NCBI RefSeq assembly: GCF_000685015.1
Contig: NZ_BAYA01000034.1
Location: 1-64,000, forward strand
Length of the DNA stretch: 64,000 nucleotides
Direction of reading: 5' to 3'
Source of the DNA: Paraburkholderia bannensis NBRC 103871
GTDB taxonomy: Bacteria > Pseudomonadota > Gammaproteobacteria > Burkholderiales > Burkholderiaceae
Positions 50,775 to 60,317 of the stretch are shown here, in pieces. The notes under the pieces are model-generated. The model had not been told where the DNA came from. It did not search any database and saw only the letters and a list, made by a program, of their open reading frames with translations. Made by a program: the position numbers and the translations under genes. How positions within the stretch are numbered: position 1 is the stretch's first letter; each line of letters starts with the position of its first letter.

Positions 50775-51877
50775 GCGCGACGATGTCAACCTTGCGCACG
50801 CCGCTCACCGACCTGCTGGGCTGCCGCTACCCGATCGTGCAGACCGCGATGGGCTGGGTCGCCGACGCGAAGCTGGTTGCGGCGACCTGCAACGCGGGCG
50901 GCTTTGGCTTTCTTGCGGGCGCGACGCTCGAAGCGGATCGCGTGGAAGCCGAAATCCTGCGCGTGAAGTCGCTGACCGATCGGCCCTTCGGCATCAACTT
51001 CCATATGTTCCAGCCGAATGCGCAGCAGGTCGTCGACCTGGCGATCCGTCACAGGCTGCGCGCGGTGAGCTACGGGCGCGGCCCCGATGCCGCCACGATC
51101 CGCCGCTTCAAGGAGGCGGGCGTGCTGTGCATCCCGACCGTGGGCGCGCCAAAGCACGCCGCGAAAGCCGTCGAGCTTGGCGCGGATGCGGTGACGGTGC
51201 AGGGCGCGGAAGGCGGCGGCCACACCGGCTCCGTGCCGACCACGCTGCTGCTGCCGCGCGTGCTGGACGCCGTGCAGGTGCCGGTGATCGCGGCGGGCGG
51301 CTTCTTCGACGGGCGCGGCCTTGCTGCAGCGCTGGGTTACGGCGCAGCAGGCATCGCCATGGGCACGCGCTTTCTCATGACCGAGGAATCGCCCGTGCCG
51401 CCCGACACGCTCGCGCGCTATCTCGCCGTCAAAGATCCGGCGCAGATCCGCGTATCGGCGGCGCTCGATGGCTTGCCGCAACGCATGATCGACAACCCGT
51501 ATCTGCTGCACCTGGAAGCGCTGGGGCCGCTGCGGCGCACGCTGTTCGCGCTGCGCACGGCGCAGGCCTGGCGTCGCCAGAACGGTTTGTCGCTCGCGCA
51601 GATGGCGGCGCTCGGCGTCAAGGCGCTGCGCGAGCACGGCTATACGGCCAGCCAGACGCTCATGGCCGCGAACGCGCCGTATCTGATCCAGCGCGCGATT
51701 GTCGACGGCGTGCCCGACGAAGGCGTGCTGCCGGGCGGCCAGGCGGCGGCGATGATCGGCGCCATCGAGCCGTGCGCGGCTGTGATCGAGCGGATCGTGC
51801 GGGAAGCGGGCGAGCGCCTGGACGCGCTGTGCGCGCAATTTTCTTCGCACGACGTGGCCATGACGGATACGCATTGA
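50771..51877 (+). CDS. ipdC: Nitronate monooxygenase-family FMN enzyme, IpdC-like
   Basis: A 368-residue TIM-barrel FMN protein of the nitronate monooxygenase family (PIVQTAMGWVADAKLVAATCNAGGFGFLAGAT, GAEGGGHTG, VIAAGGFFDGRGLAAAL). Adjacent to IpdA/IpdB/EchA20 genes the family member is IpdC, a (7aS)-beta-oxidation accessory enzyme of HIP degradation. ATG at 50771 overlaps the echA20 stop by ATGA. A second ATG four codons later is also possible. Confidence 0.83.
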   Translation: MSATMSTLRTPLTDLLGCRYPIVQTAMGWVADAKLVAATCNAGGFGFLAGATLEADRVEAEILRVKSLTDRPFGINFHMFQPNAQQVVDLAIRHRLRAVSYGRGPDAATIRRFKEAGVLCIPTVGAPKHAAKAVELGADAVTVQGAEGGGHTGSVPTTLLLPRVLDAVQVPVIAAGGFFDGRGLAAALGYGAAGIAMGTRFLMTEESPVPPDTLARYLAVKDPAQIRVSAALDGLPQRMIDNPYLLHLEALGPLRRTLFALRTAQAWRRQNGLSLAQMAALGVKALREHGYTASQTLMAANAPYLIQRAIVDGVPDEGVLPGGQAAAMIGAIEPCAAVIERIVREAGERLDALCAQFSSHDVAMTDTH

Positions 51878-51905
51878 TGCATCTGACGAAACAGGGACGG
51901 GGAAC

Positions 51906-52739
51906 ATGACACAAGCAAGCCATGACGAAACAGGCGCACTCGCGCGCAGTCCGGCATTCACGATCGCGCGTGTGGGCCACCAGGGCAGTGTCGCCGAGCT
52001 GACGCTCGACCGCGCGCCGGTCAACGCGCTCGACTGCGAGGACTGGTACGCGCTGGCCGCCGCCATCGACGCGCTGGGCCGCGACAGCAGCGTGCGCGTG
52101 ATCGTGCTGCGCGGCGAAGGCCGCGGCTTCTGCGCGGGCGTCGATATCAAGGAACTGTCGGCGCATCCCGAACGGATCGTCGACGTGAATGCGGGCAACT
52201 ACGCGACCTTTCGCGCCGTGCACCGCAGCCCGAAGCCGGTGATCGTCGCGGTGCATGGCTTCGTGCTGGGCGGCGGCATCGGCATCTGCGGGGCGGCGGA
52301 TATCGTGATTGCATCGGCGTGCGCGCGCTTTGGCGTGCCGGAAATCGATCGTGGCGCGATGGGCGGCGGCGCGCACCTGCAAAGAATGTTCGGAGTCCAG
52401 AAAGTGCGGGCGATGTACTTCACCGGCGACATGGTGGGCGCGGACGAAGCCTGGCGTCTGGGCGCGGTGGAGCGCGTCGTGCCGCGCGAGCAGTTGCGCG
52501 ACGCGGCGCTCGACCTGGCGCAGCGCATCGCGCAGAAAAGCGGCGCGATGCTCGCGCTGGCGAAAGAAGCGCTCAACGGCGTGGAAGACGGCGACCTCGA
52601 AGACAAATACCGCTGGGAACAGGGCTTCACGCTGCAAGCCTATATGACCCAGGATTCGACAGAAGCGCGCAGCGCCTTCGTGGAAAAGCGCGCGGCGCAG
52701 TTCGACGGCGCACGCACGCATGGCGAGGGGCGCGCATGA
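51906..52739 (+). CDS. Enoyl-CoA hydratase/isomerase family protein
   Basis: A 277-residue crotonase with the motif VLRGEGRGFCAGVDIKEL and the late VHGFVLGGGIGICGAADIVIA. It is not an EchA20 copy. It hydrates or isomerises an enoyl-CoA of the pathway. GGGACGGGGAAC precedes ATG 51906, and its stop overlaps the next ATG, so it is in the Ipd operon. Confidence 0.82.
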   Translation: MTQASHDETGALARSPAFTIARVGHQGSVAELTLDRAPVNALDCEDWYALAAAIDALGRDSSVRVIVLRGEGRGFCAGVDIKELSAHPERIVDVNAGNYATFRAVHRSPKPVIVAVHGFVLGGGIGICGAADIVIASACARFGVPEIDRGAMGGGAHLQRMFGVQKVRAMYFTGDMVGADEAWRLGAVERVVPREQLRDAALDLAQRIAQKSGAMLALAKEALNGVEDGDLEDKYRWEQGFTLQAYMTQDSTEARSAFVEKRAAQFDGARTHGEGRA

Positions 52740-53905
52740 AGCTCGACTACACGCCGCAACAGCGCGCCTTTCGCGCGGAGATCCGCGCATGGCTGGCCGA
52801 CCACGTGCCGCGCGAGCCGCTGCCGAGCTTTGATACCGAGGCCGGTTTCGCCGCGCATCGCGAATGGGAGCGCACGCTGCATTCGGGCCGCTGGAGCATG
52901 GTGACATGGCCGCGCGAGCTGGGCGGGCGCGGCTGCGACCTGATCGAGTGGCTGATTTTCGAGGAGGAATACTGGCGCGCCGATGCCCCCATGCGCGTGA
53001 ACCAGAACGGCATCTTCCTGCTTGGCCCGACGCTGATGGACTTCGGCACCGACGAGCAGAAGGCGCGCTTCCTGCCCGCGATGGCCTCGGGCGAGCATGT
53101 ATGGGCGCAGGGCTGGTCGGAGCCGAATGCAGGCTCGGACATGGCCGCGATCCGGGCGAGCGCGCTGCGCGACGGCGATGACTACCTGCTCAACGGCCAG
53201 AAAATCTGGTCGACGCGCGCGGTCTGGGCGGACTGGCTGTTCGGGCTCTTTCGCAGCGACCCGCAGTCCACGCGCCATCATGGGCTGACGTTCCTGATGG
53301 TGCCGCTGAACGCGCCGGGCGTGACGGTGCGGCCGATCCGCCAGTTGAACGGGCAGACCGGTTTCGCGGAGATTTTCTTCGACGACGTGCGCGTATCGGC
53401 GGCCAACCGCATCGCCGGCGAAGGCATGGGCTGGCACGTGGCGATGGCGACCGCGGGTTTCGAGCGCGGGCTGATGCTGCGCTCGCCCGCGCGATTCCAG
53501 CGTACCGCGGAGGCGCTGCGCGACCTGCTGCTGGCGCATCCTGAAGCGGCGCAGCGCGATCCTTCGTTGCGCGAACGCGTGGCGGCTGCGTGGATGGATG
53601 CGCAGGCCTATGCGCTGTCGACCTACATGACGGCGAGCCGCTTGCACAAGGGCGGCCACATCGGCGCGGAATCGAGCACCAACAAGGTGTTCTGGTCGGA
53701 GCTGGACTTGCGCATGCACGAGACGGCGCTCGACATCCTCGGCGCGCAGGCCGAAGTCGTGCCGCAAGGCGCGCAAGACCGGGCGCGCCTGGGGCATTGG
53801 CTCGACGGCTTCCTGTTCGCGCAGGCCGGGCCGATTTACGCGGGCACCAACGAAATCCAGCGCAACATCGTCGCCGAACGCATGCTGGGCATGCCGCGAG
53901 GCTGA
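52736..53905 (+). CDS. Acyl-CoA dehydrogenase, large-type subunit (IpdE1-like)
   Basis: A 389-residue ACAD: WSEPNAGSDMAAIRASALRDGDDY, GQKIWSTRAVWADW and the C-terminal GPIYAGTNEIQRNIVAER. The usual catalytic glutamate position (YEGT in common ACADs) is Ala in YAGTNEIQ. That loss is known in heteromeric steroid-degrading ACADs, where the partner supplies residues. Partner is probably the following 358-residue ACAD. It overlaps the previous gene by ATGA. Confidence 0.82.
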   Translation: MKLDYTPQQRAFRAEIRAWLADHVPREPLPSFDTEAGFAAHREWERTLHSGRWSMVTWPRELGGRGCDLIEWLIFEEEYWRADAPMRVNQNGIFLLGPTLMDFGTDEQKARFLPAMASGEHVWAQGWSEPNAGSDMAAIRASALRDGDDYLLNGQKIWSTRAVWADWLFGLFRSDPQSTRHHGLTFLMVPLNAPGVTVRPIRQLNGQTGFAEIFFDDVRVSAANRIAGEGMGWHVAMATAGFERGLMLRSPARFQRTAEALRDLLLAHPEAAQRDPSLRERVAAAWMDAQAYALSTYMTASRLHKGGHIGAESSTNKVFWSELDLRMHETALDILGAQAEVVPQGAQDRARLGHWLDGFLFAQAGPIYAGTNEIQRNIVAERMLGMPRG

Positions 53906-53945
53906 CCCAGCGACATTCCATTCGATATGGATTCCTGATAAAGAC

Positions 53946-55022
53946 ATGGACTTTTCATTCGACGAAGACCAGGAAGCGCTTGCCGATGGAGCACGCCGTT
54001 TCCTGATGACGGAGCTTACGCCGGAGCTGATCCGCGAGTTGTGGGAAAGCACGACTGGCCGCTCCGAGCGGCACTGGGCGCAACTGGCGGAGCAGGGCAT
54101 GACAGGCGTATCCGTGCCCGAGGCGCAGGGCGGCCTGGGCATGGGCGCGCGGGAGTGGGCGCTGCTCGCGCAGACCTGGGGTTACTTTGGCGGCCCCGAT
54201 CCGCTCATGGATACGGGTCTGGTCGCCGTGGCGCTGCTGCAGCGCCTGCCAGCCAGCGACTGGCGCGACACCCTGCTCGCCCAGATCGCGGCGGGCGGCG
54301 CGCGCGTGGCGCTTGCGCATCCCGTGAATCCCTATGTGGCCGACGCGCATGTCGCCCATGTGCTGCTCTGCGAGCGTGACGGCGAACTGCATCGCGTGAT
54401 GCCTTCGGCTTGCACGCATCAGGCCGTAGAAAGCGTCGACCCGTCGCGGCGCCTGTTCGCGCTGGACTGGACGCCCGACGCTTCCACGCGTATCGCCGAT
54501 GCCCGGAACGCAGCGCCCTTGCTCGATCTCGCGCTCGATCACGGCGCTTTCGCGGTGGCCGCGCAACTGCTGGGCCTCACGCAGCGGGTGCTGGATGCGG
54601 CCATCGATTACACCTCGCAGCGCAAGCAGTTCGGCAAGCCGATTGGTGCCTACCAGGCCGTCAAGCACCTGCTCGCCGATGTGGCGATTCGCTATGAATT
54701 CGCGCGTCCGGTGGTCTATCGCGCGGCCTGCGCGCTCGCGACCGATGAAACCGACGATCCGCAGCGTGCGCTCTACGTCTCGCACGCGAAGCTCGCGGCT
54801 TTGTCTGCGGCGCAACTGGCCGCGCGTCACGCGATCCAGGTTCACGGCGCGATGGGCTACACGTGGGAGCTGGACTTGCAGATCTTCGTCAAGCGCATCT
54901 GGGCGCTGGCCGGCAACTGGGGCGACGCGACGTTCCATCGCGAACGCGTTGCACGCACGCTGATCGATGCGCGCGCACCGATCGGCCCGGCATGCACCTT
55001 CGGCAACTCTGAACGGGAATGA
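53946..55022 (+). CDS. Acyl-CoA dehydrogenase, short-type partner subunit (IpdE2-like)
   Basis: A 358-residue ACAD with shorter N-terminal domain. It has the flavin-contact block SQRKQFGKPIGAYQAVKHLLAD and QVHGAMGYTWELDLQIFVKR with a Glu in the Tyr-Thr-Trp-Glu motif that could be the active-site base. It forms, by analogy, an alpha2beta2 complex with the gene before it. It lies 40 bases after that gene and its stop overlaps the thiolase region. Confidence 0.8.
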   Translation: MDFSFDEDQEALADGARRFLMTELTPELIRELWESTTGRSERHWAQLAEQGMTGVSVPEAQGGLGMGAREWALLAQTWGYFGGPDPLMDTGLVAVALLQRLPASDWRDTLLAQIAAGGARVALAHPVNPYVADAHVAHVLLCERDGELHRVMPSACTHQAVESVDPSRRLFALDWTPDASTRIADARNAAPLLDLALDHGAFAVAAQLLGLTQRVLDAAIDYTSQRKQFGKPIGAYQAVKHLLADVAIRYEFARPVVYRAACALATDETDDPQRALYVSHAKLAALSAAQLAARHAIQVHGAMGYTWELDLQIFVKRIWALAGNWGDATFHRERVARTLIDARAPIGPACTFGNSERE

Positions 55023-55024
55023 CC

Positions 55025-56176
55025 ATGAAACAAGCCTATATCGTCGATGCGCTGCGCACGCCCACGGGCCGGCGCAAGGGCGCGCTCGCGGGCGTACATG
55101 CGGCCGATCTCGGCGGCTTCGTACTCAAGGAGATCGTGGCGCGCAACGCCATTCCAGCCGAAGACTATGACGACGTGGTGTTCGGTTGCGTGGATACCAT
55201 CGGCCCGCTTGCGGGCAATATCGCGCGTACCTGCTGGCTCGCGGCGGGGCTGCCGCTGACCGTGCCTGGCGTGACCGTGGATCGCCAGTGTGGTTCCTCG
55301 CAGCAGGCTGTGCACTTCGCGGCTCAGGCCGTGATGAGCGGCGTGCAGGACGTGGTGGTCGCGGGGGGCGTGCAGACGATGACGCAGATCCCGATTTCAT
55401 CGGCGATGACGGCGGCCGTGCCGCTGGGCTTCAGCGATCCTTTTTCTGGCAGCGTCGGCTGGCGTGCGCGTTTTGGCGACGCGCCGGTTTCGCAGTTCGA
55501 CGCGGCCCAGCGCATCGCGGATCACTGGGGTCTCTCGCGCGTGGCGATGGAACGCTACGCGCTGGAGAGCCACCGGCGCGCGGTCGCGGCCATCGAGGCG
55601 AAGCGCTTCGAGCGCGAGATCGTGCCGTGCTTCGGCCTCTCGCACGACGAGACGCCGCGCCCCGATACGTCGCTGGAAAAAATGGCGACGCTGGAGCCGC
55701 TGATGCCGGGCGGCTCGCTCACGGCGGCCGTGTCGAGCCAGACTTGCGACGCGGCGGCGGCGCTGCTGATCGTCTCCGAAGACGCGTTGCGCCGCTACGG
55801 CCTGGTGCCGCGCGCACGCATCCATCACCTGAGCGTGCTGGGCGACGATCCGCTCTGGATGCTCACCGCGCCGATTCCGGCCACGCAGCATGCGCTCAAG
55901 AAAGCCGGCCTGTCACTGAAGGACATCGACGTGGTCGAGCTGAACGAGGCGTTCGCTTCGGTCGCGCTGGCTTGGCTCGCGGAAACCGGCTACGACCCGG
56001 CGCGCACCAATCCGAACGGCGGCGCGATTGCGCTGGGTCACCCGCTTGGCGCAACCGGCGCGCGCCTGATGACGGCGCTGCTGCACGAACTAGAGCGCAC
56101 CAACGGACGATACGGACTCCAGACGATGTGCGAGGGCGGTGGGCTCGCCAACGTGACGATCATCGAGCGGCTTTGA
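55025..56176 (+). CDS. fadA6: Acetyl-CoA acetyltransferase (thiolase), FadA6-like
   Basis: A 383-residue thiolase. The nucleophile Cys89 is in DRQCGSSQQ, His in GHPLGATG and the second Cys in MCEGGG, so it is active-site complete. FadA6 performs the thiolytic step of the C/D-ring pathway. ATG 55025 has GGGA eight bases upstream; ATG 55019 overlaps the previous stop and is equally possible. Substrate specificity is inferred from the operon. Confidence 0.85.
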   Translation: MKQAYIVDALRTPTGRRKGALAGVHAADLGGFVLKEIVARNAIPAEDYDDVVFGCVDTIGPLAGNIARTCWLAAGLPLTVPGVTVDRQCGSSQQAVHFAAQAVMSGVQDVVVAGGVQTMTQIPISSAMTAAVPLGFSDPFSGSVGWRARFGDAPVSQFDAAQRIADHWGLSRVAMERYALESHRRAVAAIEAKRFEREIVPCFGLSHDETPRPDTSLEKMATLEPLMPGGSLTAAVSSQTCDAAAALLIVSEDALRRYGLVPRARIHHLSVLGDDPLWMLTAPIPATQHALKKAGLSLKDIDVVELNEAFASVALAWLAETGYDPARTNPNGGAIALGHPLGATGARLMTALLHELERTNGRYGLQTMCEGGGLANVTIIERL

Positions 56177-56220
56177 GCTTTCAGGCGCAGAGCAGGCGCA
56201 ACATTCAAAAGAGGTCAGGT

Positions 56221-57099
56221 ATGGGTATATGTAGCGGACGCACCGTGATCGTCACGGGTGCGGGCGGCGGCTTGGGGCGCGCGTATGCGCTTGCGCTCGC
56301 GGAACAGGGCGCGGCGGTGGTGGTCAACGATCTGCGCGCGGACGCCGCGCAAGCCGTCTGCGATGAAATCACGCAAGCGGGCGGCCGTGCGCTCGCCAAC
56401 GCCGACGACATCACGCGCATGGACACGGCGCAGAAGATCGTCGATGCAGCACAGGAGGCTTTCGGCACGGTTCACGCGCTGGTGAACAACGCGGGCGTGT
56501 GCCGCGACCGCATGTTCACGAGCATGACCGAGGACGACTGGGACACGGTCATGCGCGTCCATCTGCGCGGCCACTTCTGTCTCTCGCAGATTCTCGCGCG
56601 TGGCTGGCGCGATGCGGCAAAGGCGGGCAACGCGGTGGCGGCGCGCATCGTCAACACGAGTTCGGGCGCGGGCCTGCAAGGCTCGATCGGCCAGTCGAAC
56701 TATGGCGCGGCCAAGGCGGGCATTGCGGCGCTCACGCTGATGCAGGCGGCCGAGTTGCAGCGCTACGGCGTTTGCGTGAACGCGCTGGCGCCTTCGGCCC
56801 GCACGGCGATGACGGAGACCGTCTTCGCCCAGATGATGAAGAAGCCCGAGGACGGCAGCTTCGACGCCTTCGACCCGGCCAACGTCGCGCCGCTGGTCGT
56901 CTGGCTGGCAAGCGAGGCGTCGGGCGACGTGACGGGCCAGGTGTTCGAAGTCGCGGGCGGCATGATTTCCGTGGCCGAAGGCTGGCGCAGCGGGCCCAGC
57001 GTGGATCGCGGCGCGCGCTGGCCGGCGGGCGAGGTCGGCGCGGCCGTGACACAACTGCTGGCGCAAGCGCGACCGGCCCAGCGCGTCTATGGAAGCTGA
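56221..57099 (+). CDS. Short-chain dehydrogenase, MFE/17beta-HSD4-like
   Basis: A 292-residue SDR: TVIVTGAGGGLGRAYALALAEQGAAVVVNDL (3-hydroxyacyl-CoA dehydrogenase-type N-terminus), catalytic Ser in NTSSGAGLQ and Tyr/Lys in YGAAK. A C-terminal tail of about 40 residues follows the SDR core. Mycobacterial steroid clusters contain a similarly sized SDR next to the Ipd genes. AAGAGGTC lies before the ATG. Its likely role is oxidation of a 3-hydroxyacyl-CoA in beta-oxidation of the steroid remnant (inference). Confidence 0.8.
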   Translation: MGICSGRTVIVTGAGGGLGRAYALALAEQGAAVVVNDLRADAAQAVCDEITQAGGRALANADDITRMDTAQKIVDAAQEAFGTVHALVNNAGVCRDRMFTSMTEDDWDTVMRVHLRGHFCLSQILARGWRDAAKAGNAVAARIVNTSSGAGLQGSIGQSNYGAAKAGIAALTLMQAAELQRYGVCVNALAPSARTAMTETVFAQMMKKPEDGSFDAFDPANVAPLVVWLASEASGDVTGQVFEVAGGMISVAEGWRSGPSVDRGARWPAGEVGAAVTQLLAQARPAQRVYGS

Positions 57100-57103
57100 C
57101 GCC

Positions 57104-58288
57104 ATGGATCTCGTGCTGACCGAAGAAGAGGTGCTGATCCGCGACAGCGCCGCCGAGGTGCTGGCGCAGCAGAGCGCATCCGCCGAGGTGCGCCACGTGC
57201 TCGAACGCCATGCCGGTTATGACGCGGCGCTCTGGCAGACGGTGGCGGCGGAACTGGGCTGGTGCGGCCTGAGCGTGCCGGAACACACGGGCGGCGCGGG
57301 GCTGGGCGCGACGGCGCTTGCGTTGCTGATGGAACAGATGGGGCGGCGGCTCGCCTGCGTGCCGTACTTCGGCACGGCCGTATTGGCGGCGCAGGCCTTG
57401 ACGCAATGTCTGGGCGTGGACAGCGAAAGCGAAGCCGTGGTGCGCTGGCTCGCGCGCATTGCGGCGGGGGAGACGCGCGCGACCCTGGCGTTTGCACGGA
57501 CTGCGCCGTTCGAAGCAGCGAATGCCGATGTGTTGCCGATCACGGCACGGAAGACCGCTCAAGGCTACTGCGTGGACGGGACGCTCAGCGCGGTCGTCGA
57601 TGGCGTGATGGCCGACCTGTTGCTCGTGCCCGCGCGCATCGGCGACGAACTCGCGCTGTTCGCGATCGACACCACGCAGCCCGGCGTGTCGCGCAAGCCG
57701 CTGCCAACGCTCGACGCCACGCGGCCTTTTGCCTGCATTGAGCTGCATGCGGTGAACGTCGCGCATGAGGCGTGCCTTGCCCAGGGCGACACGGTGCGCG
57801 ACGCACTCACGCGTAGCGCATGGTTCGCCTCGCTGGCGCTGGCCGCCGAACAGCTCGGCGGCGCGCAGCAATGTCTCGATCTCACGCTCGCGTACACGTC
57901 GGAGCGCGTGCAGTTTGGCCGCACGATCGCCTCGTTCCAGGCCGTCAAGCATCGTTGCGCGGAAATGCTCGTGGCCGTGGAGGCGGCGCGCTCGGCGGTG
58001 CTCGGCGCGGCGGCGGCATGGGACGCAGCGCAGGGCGCGCCCACGGCGACGGAATTCGCCGAAATCGCCGTCGCCAAGTCCAGCGCGAACGATGCGCTGC
58101 GCTATTGCGCCCAGGAAGCGATCCAGCTGCATGGCGGCGTGGGATTTACCTGGGAGTACGATCCACAGCTTTACTTCAAGCGTGCGCAGGCCAGCGGCGC
58201 ATTGTTCGGTTCGACGCCGGGCTTGCTGGGCTGGCTCGCGGATCACGTGATCGGCCGTCACACCCTGCCTGAGGGAGCACACGCATGA
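57104..58288 (+). CDS. Acyl-CoA dehydrogenase, partner-type subunit
   Basis: A 394-residue ACAD with SERVQFGRTIASFQAVKHRCAEM and QLHGGVGFTWEYDPQLYFKR. It resembles the short-partner type in residue pattern, and overlaps by ATGA with the next ACAD, so the two probably form a heteromeric enzyme. ATG 57104 is chosen; ATG 57089 lies inside the SDR gene. Substrate is a CoA thioester of the degradation pathway, which one is not readable. Confidence 0.8.
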   Translation: MDLVLTEEEVLIRDSAAEVLAQQSASAEVRHVLERHAGYDAALWQTVAAELGWCGLSVPEHTGGAGLGATALALLMEQMGRRLACVPYFGTAVLAAQALTQCLGVDSESEAVVRWLARIAAGETRATLAFARTAPFEAANADVLPITARKTAQGYCVDGTLSAVVDGVMADLLLVPARIGDELALFAIDTTQPGVSRKPLPTLDATRPFACIELHAVNVAHEACLAQGDTVRDALTRSAWFASLALAAEQLGGAQQCLDLTLAYTSERVQFGRTIASFQAVKHRCAEMLVAVEAARSAVLGAAAAWDAAQGAPTATEFAEIAVAKSSANDALRYCAQEAIQLHGGVGFTWEYDPQLYFKRAQASGALFGSTPGLLGWLADHVIGRHTLPEGAHA

Positions 58289-59517
58289 ACGCACGCATCG
58301 ACGTGACGCCCGACGGCACGCGCGAGCGCGAAGCCCGTCTGCGCGAGGAAATCGCCGCGTGGATGGACGCGCACCTGAGCGGCAGGTTCGCCTGCCTGCG
58401 CTACCGGGGCGGCCCCGGCGACGAAGACGCCTTTCCCGCGCTGCGAAAAGAGTGGGAGCGCGAACTCGCCGCAGGTGGCTGGACGGGACTCGGCTGGCCG
58501 GTGGAAGCGGGCGGGCGCGGCTGGAGCGTGGCCGACCAGGTGGTCTTCCACGAAGAATACGCACGCGCAGGCGGCCCGGGCCGCATGGGCCATATCGGCG
58601 AGGGGCTGCTCGGCCCCACGCTTGTTGCATGCGGGAACGCGGATCAGCGTGCGCGTTTTCTGCCGGGCATCCTCGCGGGAACGCAGTTCTGGTGCCAGGG
58701 CTATTCGGAGCCCGGCGCAGGGTCGGATCTCGCCAATGTCCGCACGCGCGCCGGGCGGCAGCCGGACGGCGCCTGGCGCATCGACGGCCAGAAAGTCTGG
58801 ACTTCGCTCGCGCACGATTCCGAATGGATCTTCGTGCTCGCGCGCAGCGATGCGCAATCTCGCGGCAACAAGGGGCTGTCGTTTTTCCTTGTGGCGCTCG
58901 ACCAGCCCGGCGTTGAAATCCGGCCGATTCGCCAGATGAATGGCGGCGCGGAATTCAACGAAGTCTTTTTCGACGGCGCGCGCGCCGAAGCCGTCGACCT
59001 GGTGGGCGAGCCCGGCGACGGCTGGCGCATCGCCATGACGCTGCTCGGCTTCGAGCGCGGCATTTCCACGCTCGGGCAGCAGATGCAGTTCATCCGCGAA
59101 CTGGACTGGGTGATCGAGGCCGCGAAAGAAGCGGGCGTCGACGGCGATCCGTCGATTCGCGCGCGCATCGCGCAAGCGTGGGCGGGGCTGCGCGTCATGC
59201 GCCACAACGCGCTGCGCATGCTGGGGGCGCAAGGCGCGAACGCCGCGCAGGACAAGTCGGCGCTCATCTACAAGTACTACTGGTCGAACTGGCACCGCGA
59301 CCTGGGGCAACTGGCGATGGACGTGCTGGGCGAGCAGGCGAATTTCGTTGATTCCGCAACTAGCTTGATGGACGGCATCACGAAACGCAGCCGCCTGCAA
59401 GGCGTCTTCCTGTTCTCGCGCGCCGACACCCTTTACGCAGGCACCAACGAAATCCAGCTCAACATCATGGCCGAGCGCGGGCTCGGCATGCCGAAAGAAC
59501 CCCGAGGACAAGCATGA
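58285..59517 (+). CDS. Acyl-CoA dehydrogenase, large-type subunit
   Basis: A 410-residue ACAD: YSEPGAGSDLANVRTRAGR, GQKVWTSLAHDSEW and DTLYAGTNEIQLNIMAERGLGMP. Like the ACAD at 52736 it has YAGTNE in place of the catalytic YEGT. It pairs with the ACAD before it (ATGA overlap). In HIP degradation several ACAD pairs act successively; which step is uncertain. Confidence 0.8.
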   Translation: MNARIDVTPDGTREREARLREEIAAWMDAHLSGRFACLRYRGGPGDEDAFPALRKEWERELAAGGWTGLGWPVEAGGRGWSVADQVVFHEEYARAGGPGRMGHIGEGLLGPTLVACGNADQRARFLPGILAGTQFWCQGYSEPGAGSDLANVRTRAGRQPDGAWRIDGQKVWTSLAHDSEWIFVLARSDAQSRGNKGLSFFLVALDQPGVEIRPIRQMNGGAEFNEVFFDGARAEAVDLVGEPGDGWRIAMTLLGFERGISTLGQQMQFIRELDWVIEAAKEAGVDGDPSIRARIAQAWAGLRVMRHNALRMLGAQGANAAQDKSALIYKYYWSNWHRDLGQLAMDVLGEQANFVDSATSLMDGITKRSRLQGVFLFSRADTLYAGTNEIQLNIMAERGLGMPKEPRGQA

Positions 59518-60317
59518 ACGCAGAACATCGTCTCGCCATTGCGCCGCCGTATGTGGCGGGCCATCAACTGCTCGCGGGCAAGGCGGTGCTGATTACCGCC
59601 GCCGCCGGTGCGGGCATCGGTTACGCCGCGGCGAAGCGCTGCGCGGAAGAGGGCTGCCGCGCGCTGATCGTCTCCGATATCCACGAAAGGCGCCTGAACG
59701 AAGCGGTCGCGCGACTGCGCGAAGAAACCGGCCTGGACGCGATACATGGCCAGCTTTGCGACGTCTCGAACGAGGTACAGGTGCAGGCGCTGATCGCGTT
59801 CGCAGAGGCGCAGACAGGCGGCATCGACGTGCTCGTCAACAACGCGGGGCTGGGCGGCTCGTGCCGCCTAGTCGATATGGACGATGCGCAATGGTCGCGC
59901 GTGCTCGACATTAGCCTGACCGGCACGTTCCGCATGATGCGCGCGATGCTGCCGCCCATGCAGGCACGCGGGCGCGGCACGATCGTCAATAACGCGTCCG
60001 TGCTGGGCTGGCGCGCGCAGGCCGAACAGGCGCATTACGCGGCGGCGAAAGCGGGCGTGATGGCGCTCACGCGCTGCGCGGCGCTGGAGGCTGCGCCGCA
60101 CGGCGTGCGCATCAATGCCGTGGCGCCCAGCATCGCGCTGCACGATTTTCTGAAGAAATCGGCTCCGGCCGATCTGCTCGAACAACTGGCGTCGCGCGAA
60201 GCGTTCGGGCGCGCCGCCGAAGTCTGGGAGGTGGCAAACGTGATGGTATTCCTCGCAAGCGACTACGCGTCGTACCTGACCGGCGAAGTGCTGTCCGTCA
60301 GCAGCCAGCACGCATGA
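59514..60317 (+). CDS. ipdF: Short-chain dehydrogenase, IpdF-like
   Basis: A 267-residue SDR: LITAAAGAGIGYAAAKRC nucleotide motif, LVVNNAGLGGSCRLVDM-type block, NNASVLGWRAQAEQAHYAAAKAGVMALTRC with Tyr/Lys, and GVRINAVAPSIALHDFLKK. This pattern matches IpdF, the 5-oxo-HIP-CoA reductase of mycobacterial C/D-ring degradation. It overlaps both neighbours by ATGA. Confidence 0.83.
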   Translation: MNAEHRLAIAPPYVAGHQLLAGKAVLITAAAGAGIGYAAAKRCAEEGCRALIVSDIHERRLNEAVARLREETGLDAIHGQLCDVSNEVQVQALIAFAEAQTGGIDVLVNNAGLGGSCRLVDMDDAQWSRVLDISLTGTFRMMRAMLPPMQARGRGTIVNNASVLGWRAQAEQAHYAAAKAGVMALTRCAALEAAPHGVRINAVAPSIALHDFLKKSAPADLLEQLASREAFGRAAEVWEVANVMVFLASDYASYLTGEVLSVSSQHA

